Shown: positions 16,963-24,997, counted from the stretch's first letter. The stretch: 64,000 bases of DNA from Bradyrhizobium sp. CCGUVB1N3 (GCF_024199925.1 NZ_JANADR010000001.1:2852001-2916000); one strand, 5' to 3'. Notes: generated by a model not told the origin, from the letters alone. Program-made: numbers and translations.

Positions 16963-17236
16963 GGCGGCATCTCCAGGACAGATGGCGACCGGTGTGGAAA
17001 TAGCGGCGACTGCGCTTGCGGCAGACCGGATCGTGGGCAGCCCGCATGGCGTGTTTGGTGCCAGGGAGTGGGTTCGAACCACCGACGCGCGGATTTTCGA
17101 TCCGCCGCTCTACCGACTGAGCTACCCCGGCATCGCGCCCGATGCGGCGGTCCCACATCGCCTGGAAGTCCTCGGCGAGGATCGGGGAAGCCAGGGTCGC
17201 AGCCAGGCATTGCAGGAGGGCGCGACGCATGATCAT
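16952..17236 (-). CDS. doubtful coupled frame that runs into the tRNA
   Basis: An ATG at 17236 overlaps the stop of the upstream gene exactly as true operon members do. The first 35 residues (MIMRRALLQCLAATLASPIL) look like a signal peptide. From 17131 on the frame only translates the tRNA sequence. Either a small gene was cut by arrival of the tRNA, or the overlap is chance. Confidence 0.25.
   Translation of the reverse strand: MIMRRALLQCLAATLASPILAEDFQAMWDRRIGRDAGVAQSVERRIENPRVGGSNPLPGTKHAMRAAHDPVCRKRSRRYFHTGRHLSWRCRHAG
17056..17131 (-). tRNA. tRNA-Phe-like gene (anticodon GAA) with C33
   Basis: A complete 76-base cloverleaf reads on the minus strand. It has a seven-pair acceptor stem with one G-U, a four-pair D stem, a five-pair anticodon stem (GCGGA/TCCGC), the loop TCGAAAA, a five-pair T stem around TTCGAAC, A73 and an encoded CCA. 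Anticodon GAA reads phenylalanine codons. Position 33, almost always U, is C here. The gene lies between coupled phage protein genes, so it is phage-borne. Its activity is uncertain because of C33. Confidence 0.85.
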
Positions 17237-17484
17237 GCCCGAGCCCTCCGCTTGCGCTTGGTATGGGGCGCGGGTCGTTGGCTCATATCCTCACCGCGCG
17301 ACGGCGTTGTGCGAGACGCCGCCTCCGTAGCTCCACCGGACCCAAGGGCGTGGCGGTCCAGCAACTTGCGAACGCGATAGGCCTCGGCGAAGTGATTGCC
17401 CGCATGGCAATGCGAGGTCTCGCTGCGGCAGAGATCGCCGCAGCAGATGGCCTGTGCAATTTCGAGGTCGCTGGGTCGCGTCAT
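17233..17484 (-). CDS. small cysteine/histidine-containing phage protein
   Basis: 83 residues. The N-terminal half contains ICCGDLCRSETSHCHAGNHF, rich in cysteine and histidine and possibly metal-binding. The C-terminal half is low-complexity and basic (PHTKRKRRARA). Unknown function; position in the operon supports that it is a gene. Confidence 0.5.
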   Translation of the reverse strand: MTRPSDLEIAQAICCGDLCRSETSHCHAGNHFAEAYRVRKLLDRHALGSGGATEAASRTTPSRGEDMSQRPAPHTKRKRRARA

Positions 17485-17486
17485 GT

Positions 17487-17837
17487 TCAGTGCTCGGTCT
17501 TGTCGGCCTCGGCGTGGCCGTTGCCGCGCGCCTGGGCCAGGAACATCGGCATCTCGCCCGTCTCGGTGGTGAGCTGGGCGGCTGCGATGTCGCGCTCGTT
17601 GTCGTGGAATTTGCGAAGCCCGAGCATCAGGCTGCCGCCGATCTGATCGAGCAGGCTCTTGATAACCTCGGCACGGCGCATCAGGTTGTCGCGCTCGGCG
17701 TTCACCTTGGCGACCTGGCGGCGCAGGCTCTCGTTCTCGAACTCGATCAGCGCCTTGTTGCGGTTGAGCACCTCGTTCTCGGTGCGCAGCGACTGCAGTT
17801 CGGTCTCAAGCGAGGAAATTTCGTTAGCGAGGTTCAT
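17487..17837 (-). CDS. coiled-coil phage protein
   Basis: 116 residues. Residues 1-60 form a regular heptad coiled coil (SSLETELQSLRTENEVLNRN). The remainder contains LLDQIGGSLMLGLRKFHDN and an unstructured tail. It likely forms dimers. No enzymatic motif is visible. Confidence 0.6.
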   Translation of the reverse strand: MNLANEISSLETELQSLRTENEVLNRNKALIEFENESLRRQVAKVNAERDNLMRRAEVIKSLLDQIGGSLMLGLRKFHDNERDIAAAQLTTETGEMPMFLAQARGNGHAEADKTEH

Positions 17838-17856
17838 GGTCTCTCCTTTGTTGTGG

Positions 17857-17955
17857 CTACATCAACGACCAGAGCAGCTCCGCCACGTAGATCAGCACGA
17901 TCCAGACGGGGAAGTTTGCGAGCAGCATCAAGAGGCGAAGATGGTTTGCACTCAT
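17857..17955 (-). CDS. 32-residue membrane protein
   Basis: A very short frame with ATG at 17955 overlapping the upstream stop (ATGA at 17952-17955). Residues 7-30 form one hydrophobic helix (LLMLLANFPVWIVLIYVAEL). The tight coupling to the HicA-like gene supports translation. Its role is unknown; small phage membrane peptides can affect lysis or exclusion. Confidence 0.5.
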   Translation of the reverse strand: MSANHLRLLMLLANFPVWIVLIYVAELLWSLM

Positions 17956-18164
17956 TTCGCGAGCTTCCTTCGGATTTGAGATCGGATCGCGGTGTGAAAC
18001 CATCTGCCGATGGCCGTGCCGCGATGGAGGATCACGAGGGATCGTTTCCCCTCTGGGCCGGTGAAGTGGACGCGCGTGTGCTTGGCACCTTGGGAGACGC
18101 GGACATTCGAACCGCCTTCCTCGTGAACGGCGGCGACCACATCGCGCACCAGCTTCCGCATCAT
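17952..18164 (-). CDS. HicA-like small protein
   Basis: 70 residues with the pattern of HicA-type double-stranded-RNA-binding folds: a first helix (LVRDVVAAVHEEGG), a strand ending in GAKHTRVHFTG with the histidine at the usual catalytic place, and a C-terminal basic helix. HicA toxins cleave mRNA, but no HicB antitoxin gene is next to it and many phage relatives are not toxins. It is coupled on both sides by ATGA overlaps. Confidence 0.5.
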   Translation of the reverse strand: MMRKLVRDVVAAVHEEGGSNVRVSQGAKHTRVHFTGPEGKRSLVILHRGTAIGRWFHTAIRSQIRRKLAK

Positions 18165-18571
18165 CCGACCTCCTCAGCGAGGACGCGGCGGATGAAGGCT
18201 TCGTACCGCTCGCAGGCGCGGATGACCGCGCTGTGGTCGATGTTGAAGCTGCGCGCGATCTGGTGATAGCTCGCGCCGGTCGCGACCTTGGCGAAGGCCA
18301 TGATCTTCTGGCGCGAGGCGAGGATGTCCCGATTGGGTCTTGTCCGCAGATCGTTGAGCGTGACGCCGAACACCTGTGCGCCGACCGAGCACGCGATGGT
18401 GCAATGGTTGAGGTAAGGGCGCGCTGCGCTGATCGCGTTGAACTCGTCGAGCATTTTGCGATAGCGAGCCGCATCAGTCGCCACGAGCGGCACTGCAAGC
18501 GAGCTACCCTGCACATGCGGCCAGCCGAGCTGCATGAGCGCATTGTCGTCCACGATAAAGCGCAACATCAC
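18161..18571 (-). CDS. DnaA domain IV-like DNA-binding protein
   Basis: A 136-residue protein. The C-terminal 75 residues match domain IV of the replication initiator DnaA: FGVTLNDLRTRPNRDILASR, an RQKIM helix, ASYHQIARSFNIDHSAVIRA, where DHSAVIRA corresponds to the DnaA-box recognition signature DHSTVxxA. The AAA+ ATPase domain is absent. It could bind DnaA boxes at the host or phage origin without ATP-driven assembly. The N-terminal 60 residues are unassigned. It lies beside the RecT-like gene. Confidence 0.75.
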   Translation of the reverse strand: MMLRFIVDDNALMQLGWPHVQGSSLAVPLVATDAARYRKMLDEFNAISAARPYLNHCTIACSVGAQVFGVTLNDLRTRPNRDILASRQKIMAFAKVATGASYHQIARSFNIDHSAVIRACERYEAFIRRVLAEEVG

Positions 18572-18584
18572 CCGTCACTCCCGT

Positions 18585-19520
18585 TTACGCATCACTCAAA
18601 GGACGATCACCCGCAGCGTCAGTCACATGCGCAGTCGAAGGCGCTTCGGCTTCGGATTTCGGCTTGGGCTTCGGCGCGTGCGCGGCGGCATGCGCGTCTA
18701 TGGCGGCGATTGCCGCCTGGCCAACAGGGGGTGCGTTGCCGGTCAGGCGCTGCGCCAGGCGCGGCGACACGTCCTTGGCGAGGTTGGCGGCAACCGAAAA
18801 ACCGGCATCTTCCATTTCATCGCGGCCATAGAGACCAGCGAGAATGTCCGGGCAGTACATCCGCGCCCAGTCGCGCGACATGTTGTAAAACAGCTGAAGA
18901 TCAGGCTTCTTGTCCCAGAGCGGCGAGCCCATGACGAAGCCCTTGTCGTTGCGTTTGGGACGCAGCTTGCCGAGTGTGAACTGATCCGGATCGGCATCGA
19001 CCGGCGGAAAATAGCGCGGCTCCTTCTCGCCCTTGAACGTGGCCCAGACCCGGCAGCGGCGCTTGTCGCCTTCGCCCTCGTAGCCAACCTGGAGGCGGCT
19101 AGTGATCGGCGCGTGCGCCTCGATGATCGCGTGGAACATCTGGCTCTCGTAGGCGACGCGCTGGACCTTCTGCCCGCCGACATACTGCTCGACGACATAG
19201 GACCAATTCATCAGCGCGAGCGGCGAGACGCCGAGTTCCTGCGCCTTCAGGAAGCAGTACAGCACGCCGCCGACATTGCCCTGCAGATGCGGCGGCAAGA
19301 ACACACCAGACGCAGCGAAAAGCTTCGCGGCATCCACGGCATCCTTCAGGTTGGCGATGTCGACGCCACCGCCCTTGAACAGCGTCACGCGCTCGGTCCT
19401 GTCGGAAACGACCTTCTCGACATTGCCTTCCGCAAGATCGCGGCGGGTCACGCGCTCGGGCGGCGGCGCGCGGTCGGACTCCATCGGGCGGTCGCCGGGA
19501 AAAGATTGGTCATCGGCCAT
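18585..19520 (-). CDS. RecT-like single-strand annealing protein
   Basis: 311 residues with RecT-family features: AKLFAASGVFLPPHLQG, AQELGVSPLALMNWSYVVE and GSPLWDKKPDLQLFYNMSRD followed by WARMYCPDILAGLYGRDEME. The C-terminal 60 residues are a proline/lysine-rich tail, perhaps the site that binds the partner nuclease or SSB. Such proteins anneal resected strands in phage recombination. A PD-(D/E)XK exonuclease gene lies two genes upstream, completing a RecET-like module. Confidence 0.8.
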   Translation of the reverse strand: MADDQSFPGDRPMESDRAPPPERVTRRDLAEGNVEKVVSDRTERVTLFKGGGVDIANLKDAVDAAKLFAASGVFLPPHLQGNVGGVLYCFLKAQELGVSPLALMNWSYVVEQYVGGQKVQRVAYESQMFHAIIEAHAPITSRLQVGYEGEGDKRRCRVWATFKGEKEPRYFPPVDADPDQFTLGKLRPKRNDKGFVMGSPLWDKKPDLQLFYNMSRDWARMYCPDILAGLYGRDEMEDAGFSVAANLAKDVSPRLAQRLTGNAPPVGQAAIAAIDAHAAAHAPKPKPKSEAEAPSTAHVTDAAGDRPLSDA

Positions 19521-19538
19521 GTCAAATGTCCCCGTTGT

Positions 19539-20378
19539 TCAGTTCGCGACCCGATAGCGACTCTGCTTGATGCCCAGCGCGGGGTCACCGCGCCAATGAC
19601 CCTCGACGTATTCGAGGCGGCCGCGACGCACGCGCAGATGTGTTCGACAGAAATGCAGGCACTTGTCGCCAGTCAGATGACCTTCGGAGGCAGGCTCTCC
19701 CGAGCGCGCATCAGGCGGCGCAACCGTCAGCAGGATTTCAGTCCAAGCCTGAACGGGAAATTTGCCGACGAGGCGCCGCTGCTTGAGCTTTTCGCGTTCG
19801 ATACGCTCGTGCGGCATGTGCTGCCGCCGCCCGATGACGCGCGGCGAGTTGATCAGGGCGAGAGCGGCGTAGGCATCAAATGTCAGTTCATCTCCGCTCG
19901 ACTCGCGCTGGTGGAGCTGCCCATCCCGATGGAGGGCCAAAAGGGGACGAGACGGCTTTCCGCCGGAATTAACCAGCGGGAGACGGTGCATGTCCTTGAG
20001 CATGCAAAACGCGCCATCGTCCCGCCGCTGCAACAAGCTCAAGCTGGCTGCGCTGAGGCTGCTATCGCCAGAGCCGACGAGCACAATGACCTCGCGCACA
20101 CCGTCGCGCGCGATATATTCGACCCACGTCTGCGCGGCAGGCAAGAACGCGAGGCGATCACTGAAGTGATCGTGCTCGTCAAATGCCTTCCGCATCTTGT
20201 CGCTGATTTCCAGCATCAGAGCACTGCACGCCGCAAGATCGAAAAGGCGGCTAGAAGAGAGGGCGCTCCGCAGATCGCCGGGCGTCGGCATCCGATAAGG
20301 CGGCGGGTTCTCCACGATGTACAGCGTCTTGGAGCCATACAGATGTTCGGCCAAGTCGAGCGCGAGCGGTGTCATCAC
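19539..20378 (-). CDS. phage protein between exonuclease and annealing protein
   Basis: 279 residues with no enzymatic motif I can name. The C-terminal 35 residues (LRVRRGRLEYVEGHWRGDPA and the following basic stretch) resemble a tail shared by uncharacterised alphaproteobacterial phage proteins. Its start overlaps the exonuclease stop (20375-20378), so it is made with the recombination genes and may assist them. Confidence 0.55.
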   Translation of the reverse strand: MMTPLALDLAEHLYGSKTLYIVENPPPYRMPTPGDLRSALSSSRLFDLAACSALMLEISDKMRKAFDEHDHFSDRLAFLPAAQTWVEYIARDGVREVIVLVGSGDSSLSAASLSLLQRRDDGAFCMLKDMHRLPLVNSGGKPSRPLLALHRDGQLHQRESSGDELTFDAYAALALINSPRVIGRRQHMPHERIEREKLKQRRLVGKFPVQAWTEILLTVAPPDARSGEPASEGHLTGDKCLHFCRTHLRVRRGRLEYVEGHWRGDPALGIKQSRYRVAN

Positions 20379-21298
20379 GGATTTTCCCGGAGCGCGAACT
20401 TCACCCGGTCATCGACCGACTTGCGATACCAGTCCGGAAGGTCGATATACTCAGCATCGGCGTGGTCGTCGCCGGGTCCCGGCCAGTGTTTCGACTGGTA
20501 GCACTGCAAGAACGTCTTGCGGGCAAGCTCATTGAGAGCGTGACCGCGCGCGATGTCTTCGTCTTTCATGGTGACGGCGCGGACGCAGAACGGTGCGTTG
20601 CTCTCGACAAAGAGGAAGGTGAAGCTCGTGGCGGGCAGGCCGAGCGCCGTCGCGCCCTCCATCACCAGTGCGGCCTGTTGGACATACCCGTATTCAACGA
20701 TTGCCTTCTGAAGATCGCGCCAAGCCACCGACTTCGTCGTTTTCAAATCGACGAAATCGCCGCTGTCGTTGGGGGTGTCGTCGGGCCGCGCCTTTTCGAA
20801 GAAGCCATATTTGTTGCGCCAGATCAACGACCGCTCCGGTGCGCCGCCGAGAATGCCCTGCTGGACGAGCGGAAACTTGCCAAGCGCGACGATCATGCCC
20901 TTGGCACGCTCGACCATCTCGGGCGTCATGATGTACTTGCCAGCCGCGATCTGCGCGGCCTTCCAGTCGCGCCATTCTTTCCGGTTGCCCTGATAGGCCA
21001 CGCCACCGACCGTTGCGGGGCGAAGGACGCAGTCGTGATCGAAGGGCTCGCCTGCAACTGCGGCATGCACGAAGCGGCCCAGCGCCATCGACTCACTCTG
21101 CTCCGCATCATCAACGTGCGCGGGGTTGAACCGCGACCGCTCGAATGCATGCGCAGGCGACTTGTTCAGGTTGCGGTAGAAAGACGACGACGTGCTGACC
21201 TCGACGCACAGGTCAGGGCGATGATAGACGGCCAAGGGGATGCCCCGATAAGCACCAGGCGTGGCGATCTGGTTTCCGTCCCACTGGATAGACTGCAT
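20375..21298 (-). CDS. PD-(D/E)XK exonuclease (RecE-like, DUF3799)
   Basis: 307 residues. The nuclease core shows ALGRFVHAAV, the acidic residue in GGAPERSLIW, the catalytic pair in SGDFVDLKTTKSVAW (D and DLK), and the trailing YGYVQQAALVMEG with the motif glutamines. It matches the PD-(D/E)XK family that includes RecE C-terminal domains. It would resect 5' ends to give substrate for the RecT-like protein. It is the first gene of the leftward operon, next to the control region. Confidence 0.85.
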   Translation of the reverse strand: MQSIQWDGNQIATPGAYRGIPLAVYHRPDLCVEVSTSSSFYRNLNKSPAHAFERSRFNPAHVDDAEQSESMALGRFVHAAVAGEPFDHDCVLRPATVGGVAYQGNRKEWRDWKAAQIAAGKYIMTPEMVERAKGMIVALGKFPLVQQGILGGAPERSLIWRNKYGFFEKARPDDTPNDSGDFVDLKTTKSVAWRDLQKAIVEYGYVQQAALVMEGATALGLPATSFTFLFVESNAPFCVRAVTMKDEDIARGHALNELARKTFLQCYQSKHWPGPGDDHADAEYIDLPDWYRKSVDDRVKFALRENP

Positions 21299-21673
21299 GA
21301 CGACACGAACCTCCGGCGCAAAGCAGTGACGACCTTGGCGCGAGCCAAGGGCGGCGAAGTGCGATGATTTGGAAGCGGGTCACCTGCTACACGGCAGGTG
21401 ATGACACCGTGGTTTCGAGATCATGAGGGGCGATGGTGATTTGCTGTTCTTTGCGCCCGCCTGATGTGATCGATTGTCAATCTCGCCTATTGCAGTGTCA
21501 ACAGCTCGATGCAGCGCAGACCCGGAAAGTTTGATGCAGCGTGTTGCAACGCTTAACAGCCGCACCACCAAGTCATCATCGCTCGTCGATACTACCTGCC
21601 AGTTGAGCCAGACCCGTTATTTTGAGCTGCACGCAAAATTCCTCGTGACACGAGGCATCATCGGGGATGATGA
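21299..21673. promoter_or_regulatory. divergent control region between early operons
   Basis: A 375-base non-coding gap separates the leftward exonuclease operon from the rightward gcrA operon, so promoters for both should lie here. It holds two direct copies of GATGCAGCG (21508-21516 and 21533-21541) and the palindrome AGCGTGTTGCAACGCT (21538-21553), both candidate operator sites. No repressor gene of the CI type is adjacent. No promoter boxes can be assigned with confidence. Confidence 0.5.
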
Positions 21674-22075
21674 ATGCGGATGCGGTTCAGCGTCTGGGAC
21701 AATCCCGAGTCCGAACAGGTTCTTCGCGCGATGTGGATGCAAGGTAGCTCAGCGGCCCTCATCGCGGACGCCCTGCGCACGTCGCGCAATTCCGTCATCG
21801 GCAAGGTCCATCGCCTTGGGCTGTCGCGCACCCAGCGAACGCCGAAAGCGGCGAAGCAGCCCGCGCGGTCCAACGTCGTGCCGGCGCCCCGCAAGTCGAA
21901 GCCGCGTCCCGGCGAGCCGGTGCCATTCCTCCAGGCGAAGTGGTTTCACTGCCGCGCCGTGCTTGATCTGCGCGGCAAGGACGGGCTCGCGCTGTTCTGC
22001 GGCCAGAAGAAGGCCATCGGCTCGCCCTGGTGCGCCAAGCATCGGCGGGCGTTCACCGCTGCGAGGGTGCCCTGA
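21674..22075 (+). CDS. gcrA-like: GcrA-family cell cycle regulator
   Basis: 133 residues. The N-terminal helix-turn-helix (residues 5-50: SVWDNPESEQVLRAMW, then SSAALIADAL and SVIGKVHRLGL) matches GcrA, the alphaproteobacterial sigma70 co-activator that senses N6-methylated GANTC. The linker is basic. The C-terminal CRAVLDLRGKD and GSPWCAKHRRAF retain the GcrA cysteine/histidine region that contacts sigma factor. It is the first gene of the rightward operon, placed like a lambdoid early regulator. Confidence 0.85.
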   Translation: MRMRFSVWDNPESEQVLRAMWMQGSSAALIADALRTSRNSVIGKVHRLGLSRTQRTPKAAKQPARSNVVPAPRKSKPRPGEPVPFLQAKWFHCRAVLDLRGKDGLALFCGQKKAIGSPWCAKHRRAFTAARVP

Positions 22076-22139
22076 CAATTAGCGCGGCCCGGTGATTCTC
22101 CCGCTTCACCGTGGCCCCGCAAAACGCAAAGGGACACCG

Positions 22140-22508
22140 ATGGCGAAAGCAGCGAACACGACCAACGACTTCGAACCCGAGGTCGTGCAGGAACTCCTGG
22201 GGAAGATTGACGGCTACCACGCCGACCTGGCGAGCGAGCGCGGCACGTTTATGAAGACCTGCCGCTCGATCCGGGAGTCCATCTCGAACGTCTATACCGA
22301 GGCAAAGGCGCGGGGCATCCCGGAGAAGGAGCTGCGGTCGTTGGTCAAGATCAGGCTCAACGAGGCGAAGAACCGCAAGATTTACGAGGAGCTTGAGGCC
22401 GACCAGCAGCTGACGCTGTCGATGCTGGCGACCGCCGAAGGCGTCAAGGACCTGCCGCTTTGGCGGGCTGCCGCCATGATGGGTGATGCAAGCGCCACCG
22501 CTCACTAA
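22140..22508 (+). CDS. GapR-like (DUF2312-type) nucleoid protein
   Basis: A 122-residue helical protein. VQELLGKIDGYHADLASERG followed by the SIRESISNVYTEAKARGIPE stretch and LRSLVKIRL follows the GapR pattern (helical dimeriser, VYxEAKxxG, then LRxxVxIR). GapR encircles overtwisted DNA and aids replication in Caulobacter. The C-terminal 35 residues are an addition. It is tightly placed between gcrA-like and the MT-A70 gene. Similarity is moderate, so the family call is tentative. Confidence 0.55.
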   Translation: MAKAANTTNDFEPEVVQELLGKIDGYHADLASERGTFMKTCRSIRESISNVYTEAKARGIPEKELRSLVKIRLNEAKNRKIYEELEADQQLTLSMLATAEGVKDLPLWRAAAMMGDASATAH

Positions 22509-22519
22509 CGGGGGCGGTC

Positions 22520-23608
22520 ATGCACAGCATCGTTGCAGGTCCTGGCGCGACTGAGGTCGCGCTCTTCCCATCCGCGCAGAAGGCGCTCGCTGATCTCGAC
22601 CACCTGGCGGCCGAGATCAGGAATGCCCCCTCCATGGACACTGTGGAGGCGGCTGCGAATGCGGCTGCTGGCTACCAGCGCATGTTCAAGCCGGTTAAGG
22701 CGGTCGCCGACCGCGCTGGCGAGGTGTGGGTCGAGGCCGAGGTCAGGATCGGCGAGGAACGCAAGAAGGTTGGCAAGGCGAAGGGCACGCGCGGCCAGTT
22801 TCGCGGCAAGCCGAAGGGCGAAGGTTCATCTGGCAGTCCCATTGTGGCCCCGCCAGATGAGGCGGTCCCCACCGTCTTAGAACTCGGCATCGACAAGAAG
22901 CGCCTGCTGCGTGCTGAAAAGCTCGCCGACCTGCGTGAGGACGAGCGTGCCGCACTGACGGCAGAGCTTAAGGCGGCTGACAAAGCGGGCACGCCCGCTG
23001 CGCTGCTCGCGGCTTCGCGCAAAAACGCGAAGGCCGAAAAGCGCCAGGTGGCGTTGACGGCGGTGTTTTCCGAGACCGGCCCCTTCGATGTCGTCGTGAT
23101 CGATCCGCCCTGGCCCATGCTGAAGATCGACCGCGACGAGCGGCCGAACCAGGACGCCTTCGACTATGACGTGATGACGCTGGAGCAGATCGAGGCCTTT
23201 TGGCCCAGCGAGATCGCATCGCACCTGAAGGACGACTGCCACGTCCTTTGCTGGACCACCGAGAAGTTCCTGCCCGCAACGCTGGCGCTGCTCGAAAAAT
23301 GGGACCTGCGCTACGTCCTGACGATGGTCTGGCACAAGCCTGGCGGCTTCCAGCCGCACGACCTGCCGCAGTACAACGCCGAGTTCATCGTCTATGCTCG
23401 CAAGGGCGCGCCGGTCTTCACCGACACGAAGGACTTCAACGTCTGCAACTCGTGGCCGCGCCGCGAGCACTCGCGCAAGCCAGCGGAATTCTATGAGCTG
23501 ATCGCGCGAGTGACCGGTGGATCGCGGCTGGACGTGTTTGCTCGCGAGGCCCATCCCGGCTTTGCGCAGTTTGGCAAAGAGATCTTCAAATTCCCGGAGG
23601 TCGCGTGA
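22520..23608 (+). CDS. MT-A70 family adenine-N6 methyltransferase
   Basis: 362 residues. The C-terminal half (from about 185) is the methylase, with the DPPW motif (FDVVVIDPPWPMLKID), VLCWTTEKFLPATLALLEKW, LTMVWHKPGGFQPHDL and RLDVFAREAHPGF, where SAM-binding residues lie. The N-terminal 180 residues are helical and basic, with an EERKKVGKAKGTRG linker, perhaps for DNA targeting. Phage relatives methylate adenine in DNA, probably to escape restriction. The stop overlaps the next start by four bases. Confidence 0.85.
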   Translation: MHSIVAGPGATEVALFPSAQKALADLDHLAAEIRNAPSMDTVEAAANAAAGYQRMFKPVKAVADRAGEVWVEAEVRIGEERKKVGKAKGTRGQFRGKPKGEGSSGSPIVAPPDEAVPTVLELGIDKKRLLRAEKLADLREDERAALTAELKAADKAGTPAALLAASRKNAKAEKRQVALTAVFSETGPFDVVVIDPPWPMLKIDRDERPNQDAFDYDVMTLEQIEAFWPSEIASHLKDDCHVLCWTTEKFLPATLALLEKWDLRYVLTMVWHKPGGFQPHDLPQYNAEFIVYARKGAPVFTDTKDFNVCNSWPRREHSRKPAEFYELIARVTGGSRLDVFAREAHPGFAQFGKEIFKFPEVA

Positions 23609-23910
23609 TGCCATACGCAGCTGACCGGGAGACTTCAGATCGCTTCCTGCCCGAGGTCAAGCGGTTGATCTCGCCTTACTTGCTTGACGCGACTCCTGAC
23701 TTCATCGACCAGAAGCAGGCCGCCGATCTGATGACCGTGCTCGGGCGCGATATTCGGATCGGCGTCCGTGTGCGTGTGTTCGGCTACGCCGAGCGGTACC
23801 CGCATCAGTTCACCCTGCGCTGCCAACGTGACAGCGGCGCGGAAACCGAGCTGTCGAAGATCATCAATGGCTGGGGCGACTGGTTCTTCTACGGGCATGC
23901 GGCTGGCACT
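23605..23910 (+). pseudogene. 5' remnant of a conserved phage gene
   Basis: From ATG 23605 about 100 residues look genuine (YLLDATPDFIDQKQAADLMT and KIINGWGDWFFYGHA). This ending is normally followed by a further domain. Beyond about 23905 the frame drops into the helicase gene read out of phase and becomes meaningless. I infer a deletion that joined the front of this gene to the middle of the helicase gene. Confidence 0.55.
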
Positions 23911-24997
23911 GAGGGGCTGGAAGATCGTTTGGTGCGGCGACCAGGACGAAGCCGGGTTGAAGCTTCGTGCGATGATGGCGCAGCTGTTCGGTTTCTCGAA
24001 TTTTTTCTTCATCGAGTGGCCGGAAGGCTCGAAGGACGCGAACGACTTCCTGCGGAGCGACGGCCCGAGGGACCTGCACGACAAGGTTATCCACGCGCCC
24101 ATGCCGTGGCCTGTCGATGGTCTCTTCCGCATGAGCGAACTTCCAGACCCGCCGCCGATGACGGTCTGGCAGCTTGGCTTCGACGACTGGAGGAACCGCT
24201 GCAACATCGCGGCTGGCACGCTGTCGGTCGTGACGGGTCATCCCGGCATGGGCAAGACAACGCTGTGGACTCAGCTTTGGCACCAGATTATCGCGAAGTA
24301 CGACCTCGTAGCCTGCATCGCCAGTTTCGAGACCCGTCCGAAGCCGCATCTGCGGCGGCAACTGCGCACGCTGCACGCACGCAGGCTGGAAAAGACCTTG
24401 GACCCCCACGAGATCGCGGCAGCCGACGGGTGGATCGAGGATCACTACCTGTTCCTGCAGCATCCGGAACGTCGCCCCACGCTGCAATGGTTGCTCTTGA
24501 ACGCGGAAGTCGCTGTGCGCCGCAACGGCGCAAAAATTCTGCAGGTTGATCCCTGGAACAGGCTCGAAGCGAGCCGCGAGCGCGGTGAAAGCGAAACGGA
24601 CTACATCGGTCGTTGCCTGCGCGAGCTCTACAGTTTTGCCGTCGATCTCGACTGCCATGTGCAGATCATCGCGCATCCCGCGAAGGCGAATGATGGCTAC
24701 CGCCGCAGCGATCCGCCCGAGCTTGAGCACATCCATGGCTCGAAGCACTGGGACAACATGGTCGACCAGGGGTTCGTGGTGCACCGTCCGCGCCTCTTCA
24801 GCGACTCGGGTGAGTGCGAGCACTACGCCGAGCTTCATCACAAGAAGGCGCGCTTCGAAGAGTTGGGCTTCGCTACCAAGTTCGGCCTGGAATTTCAGTC
24901 CGACTGCGGTCGCTACGCGACGTGCAATCTGCAAACGAAGAAGCCGAAGCAGGCGCACGCCCCGACGCAGCAGAACGAAGAGGAGGCGAGCGCGTGA
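23897..24997 (+). CDS. DnaB/Twinkle-like replicative helicase, N-terminally truncated
   Basis: 366 residues. The first 60 are the end of a TOPRIM primase domain (VWCGDQDEAGLKLRAMM, then KDANDFLRS). The rest is a RecA-fold helicase with Walker A GHPGMGKTTLW, the Walker B-like ILQVDPWNRLE and IIAHPAK. Intact relatives carry a primase region of some 200 residues before this point. It is missing, so the protein could unwind but not prime. The ATG at 23897 lies within the remains of another gene. Confidence 0.75.
   Translation: MRLALRGWKIVWCGDQDEAGLKLRAMMAQLFGFSNFFFIEWPEGSKDANDFLRSDGPRDLHDKVIHAPMPWPVDGLFRMSELPDPPPMTVWQLGFDDWRNRCNIAAGTLSVVTGHPGMGKTTLWTQLWHQIIAKYDLVACIASFETRPKPHLRRQLRTLHARRLEKTLDPHEIAAADGWIEDHYLFLQHPERRPTLQWLLLNAEVAVRRNGAKILQVDPWNRLEASRERGESETDYIGRCLRELYSFAVDLDCHVQIIAHPAKANDGYRRSDPPELEHIHGSKHWDNMVDQGFVVHRPRLFSDSGECEHYAELHHKKARFEELGFATKFGLEFQSDCGRYATCNLQTKKPKQAHAPTQQNEEEASA

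Noticed and set aside
18534..20501. 655-codon plus-strand frame across the recT-like genes
   Set aside because: It runs opposite three coupled genes with recognisable content; its translation has no domain and no ribosome site.
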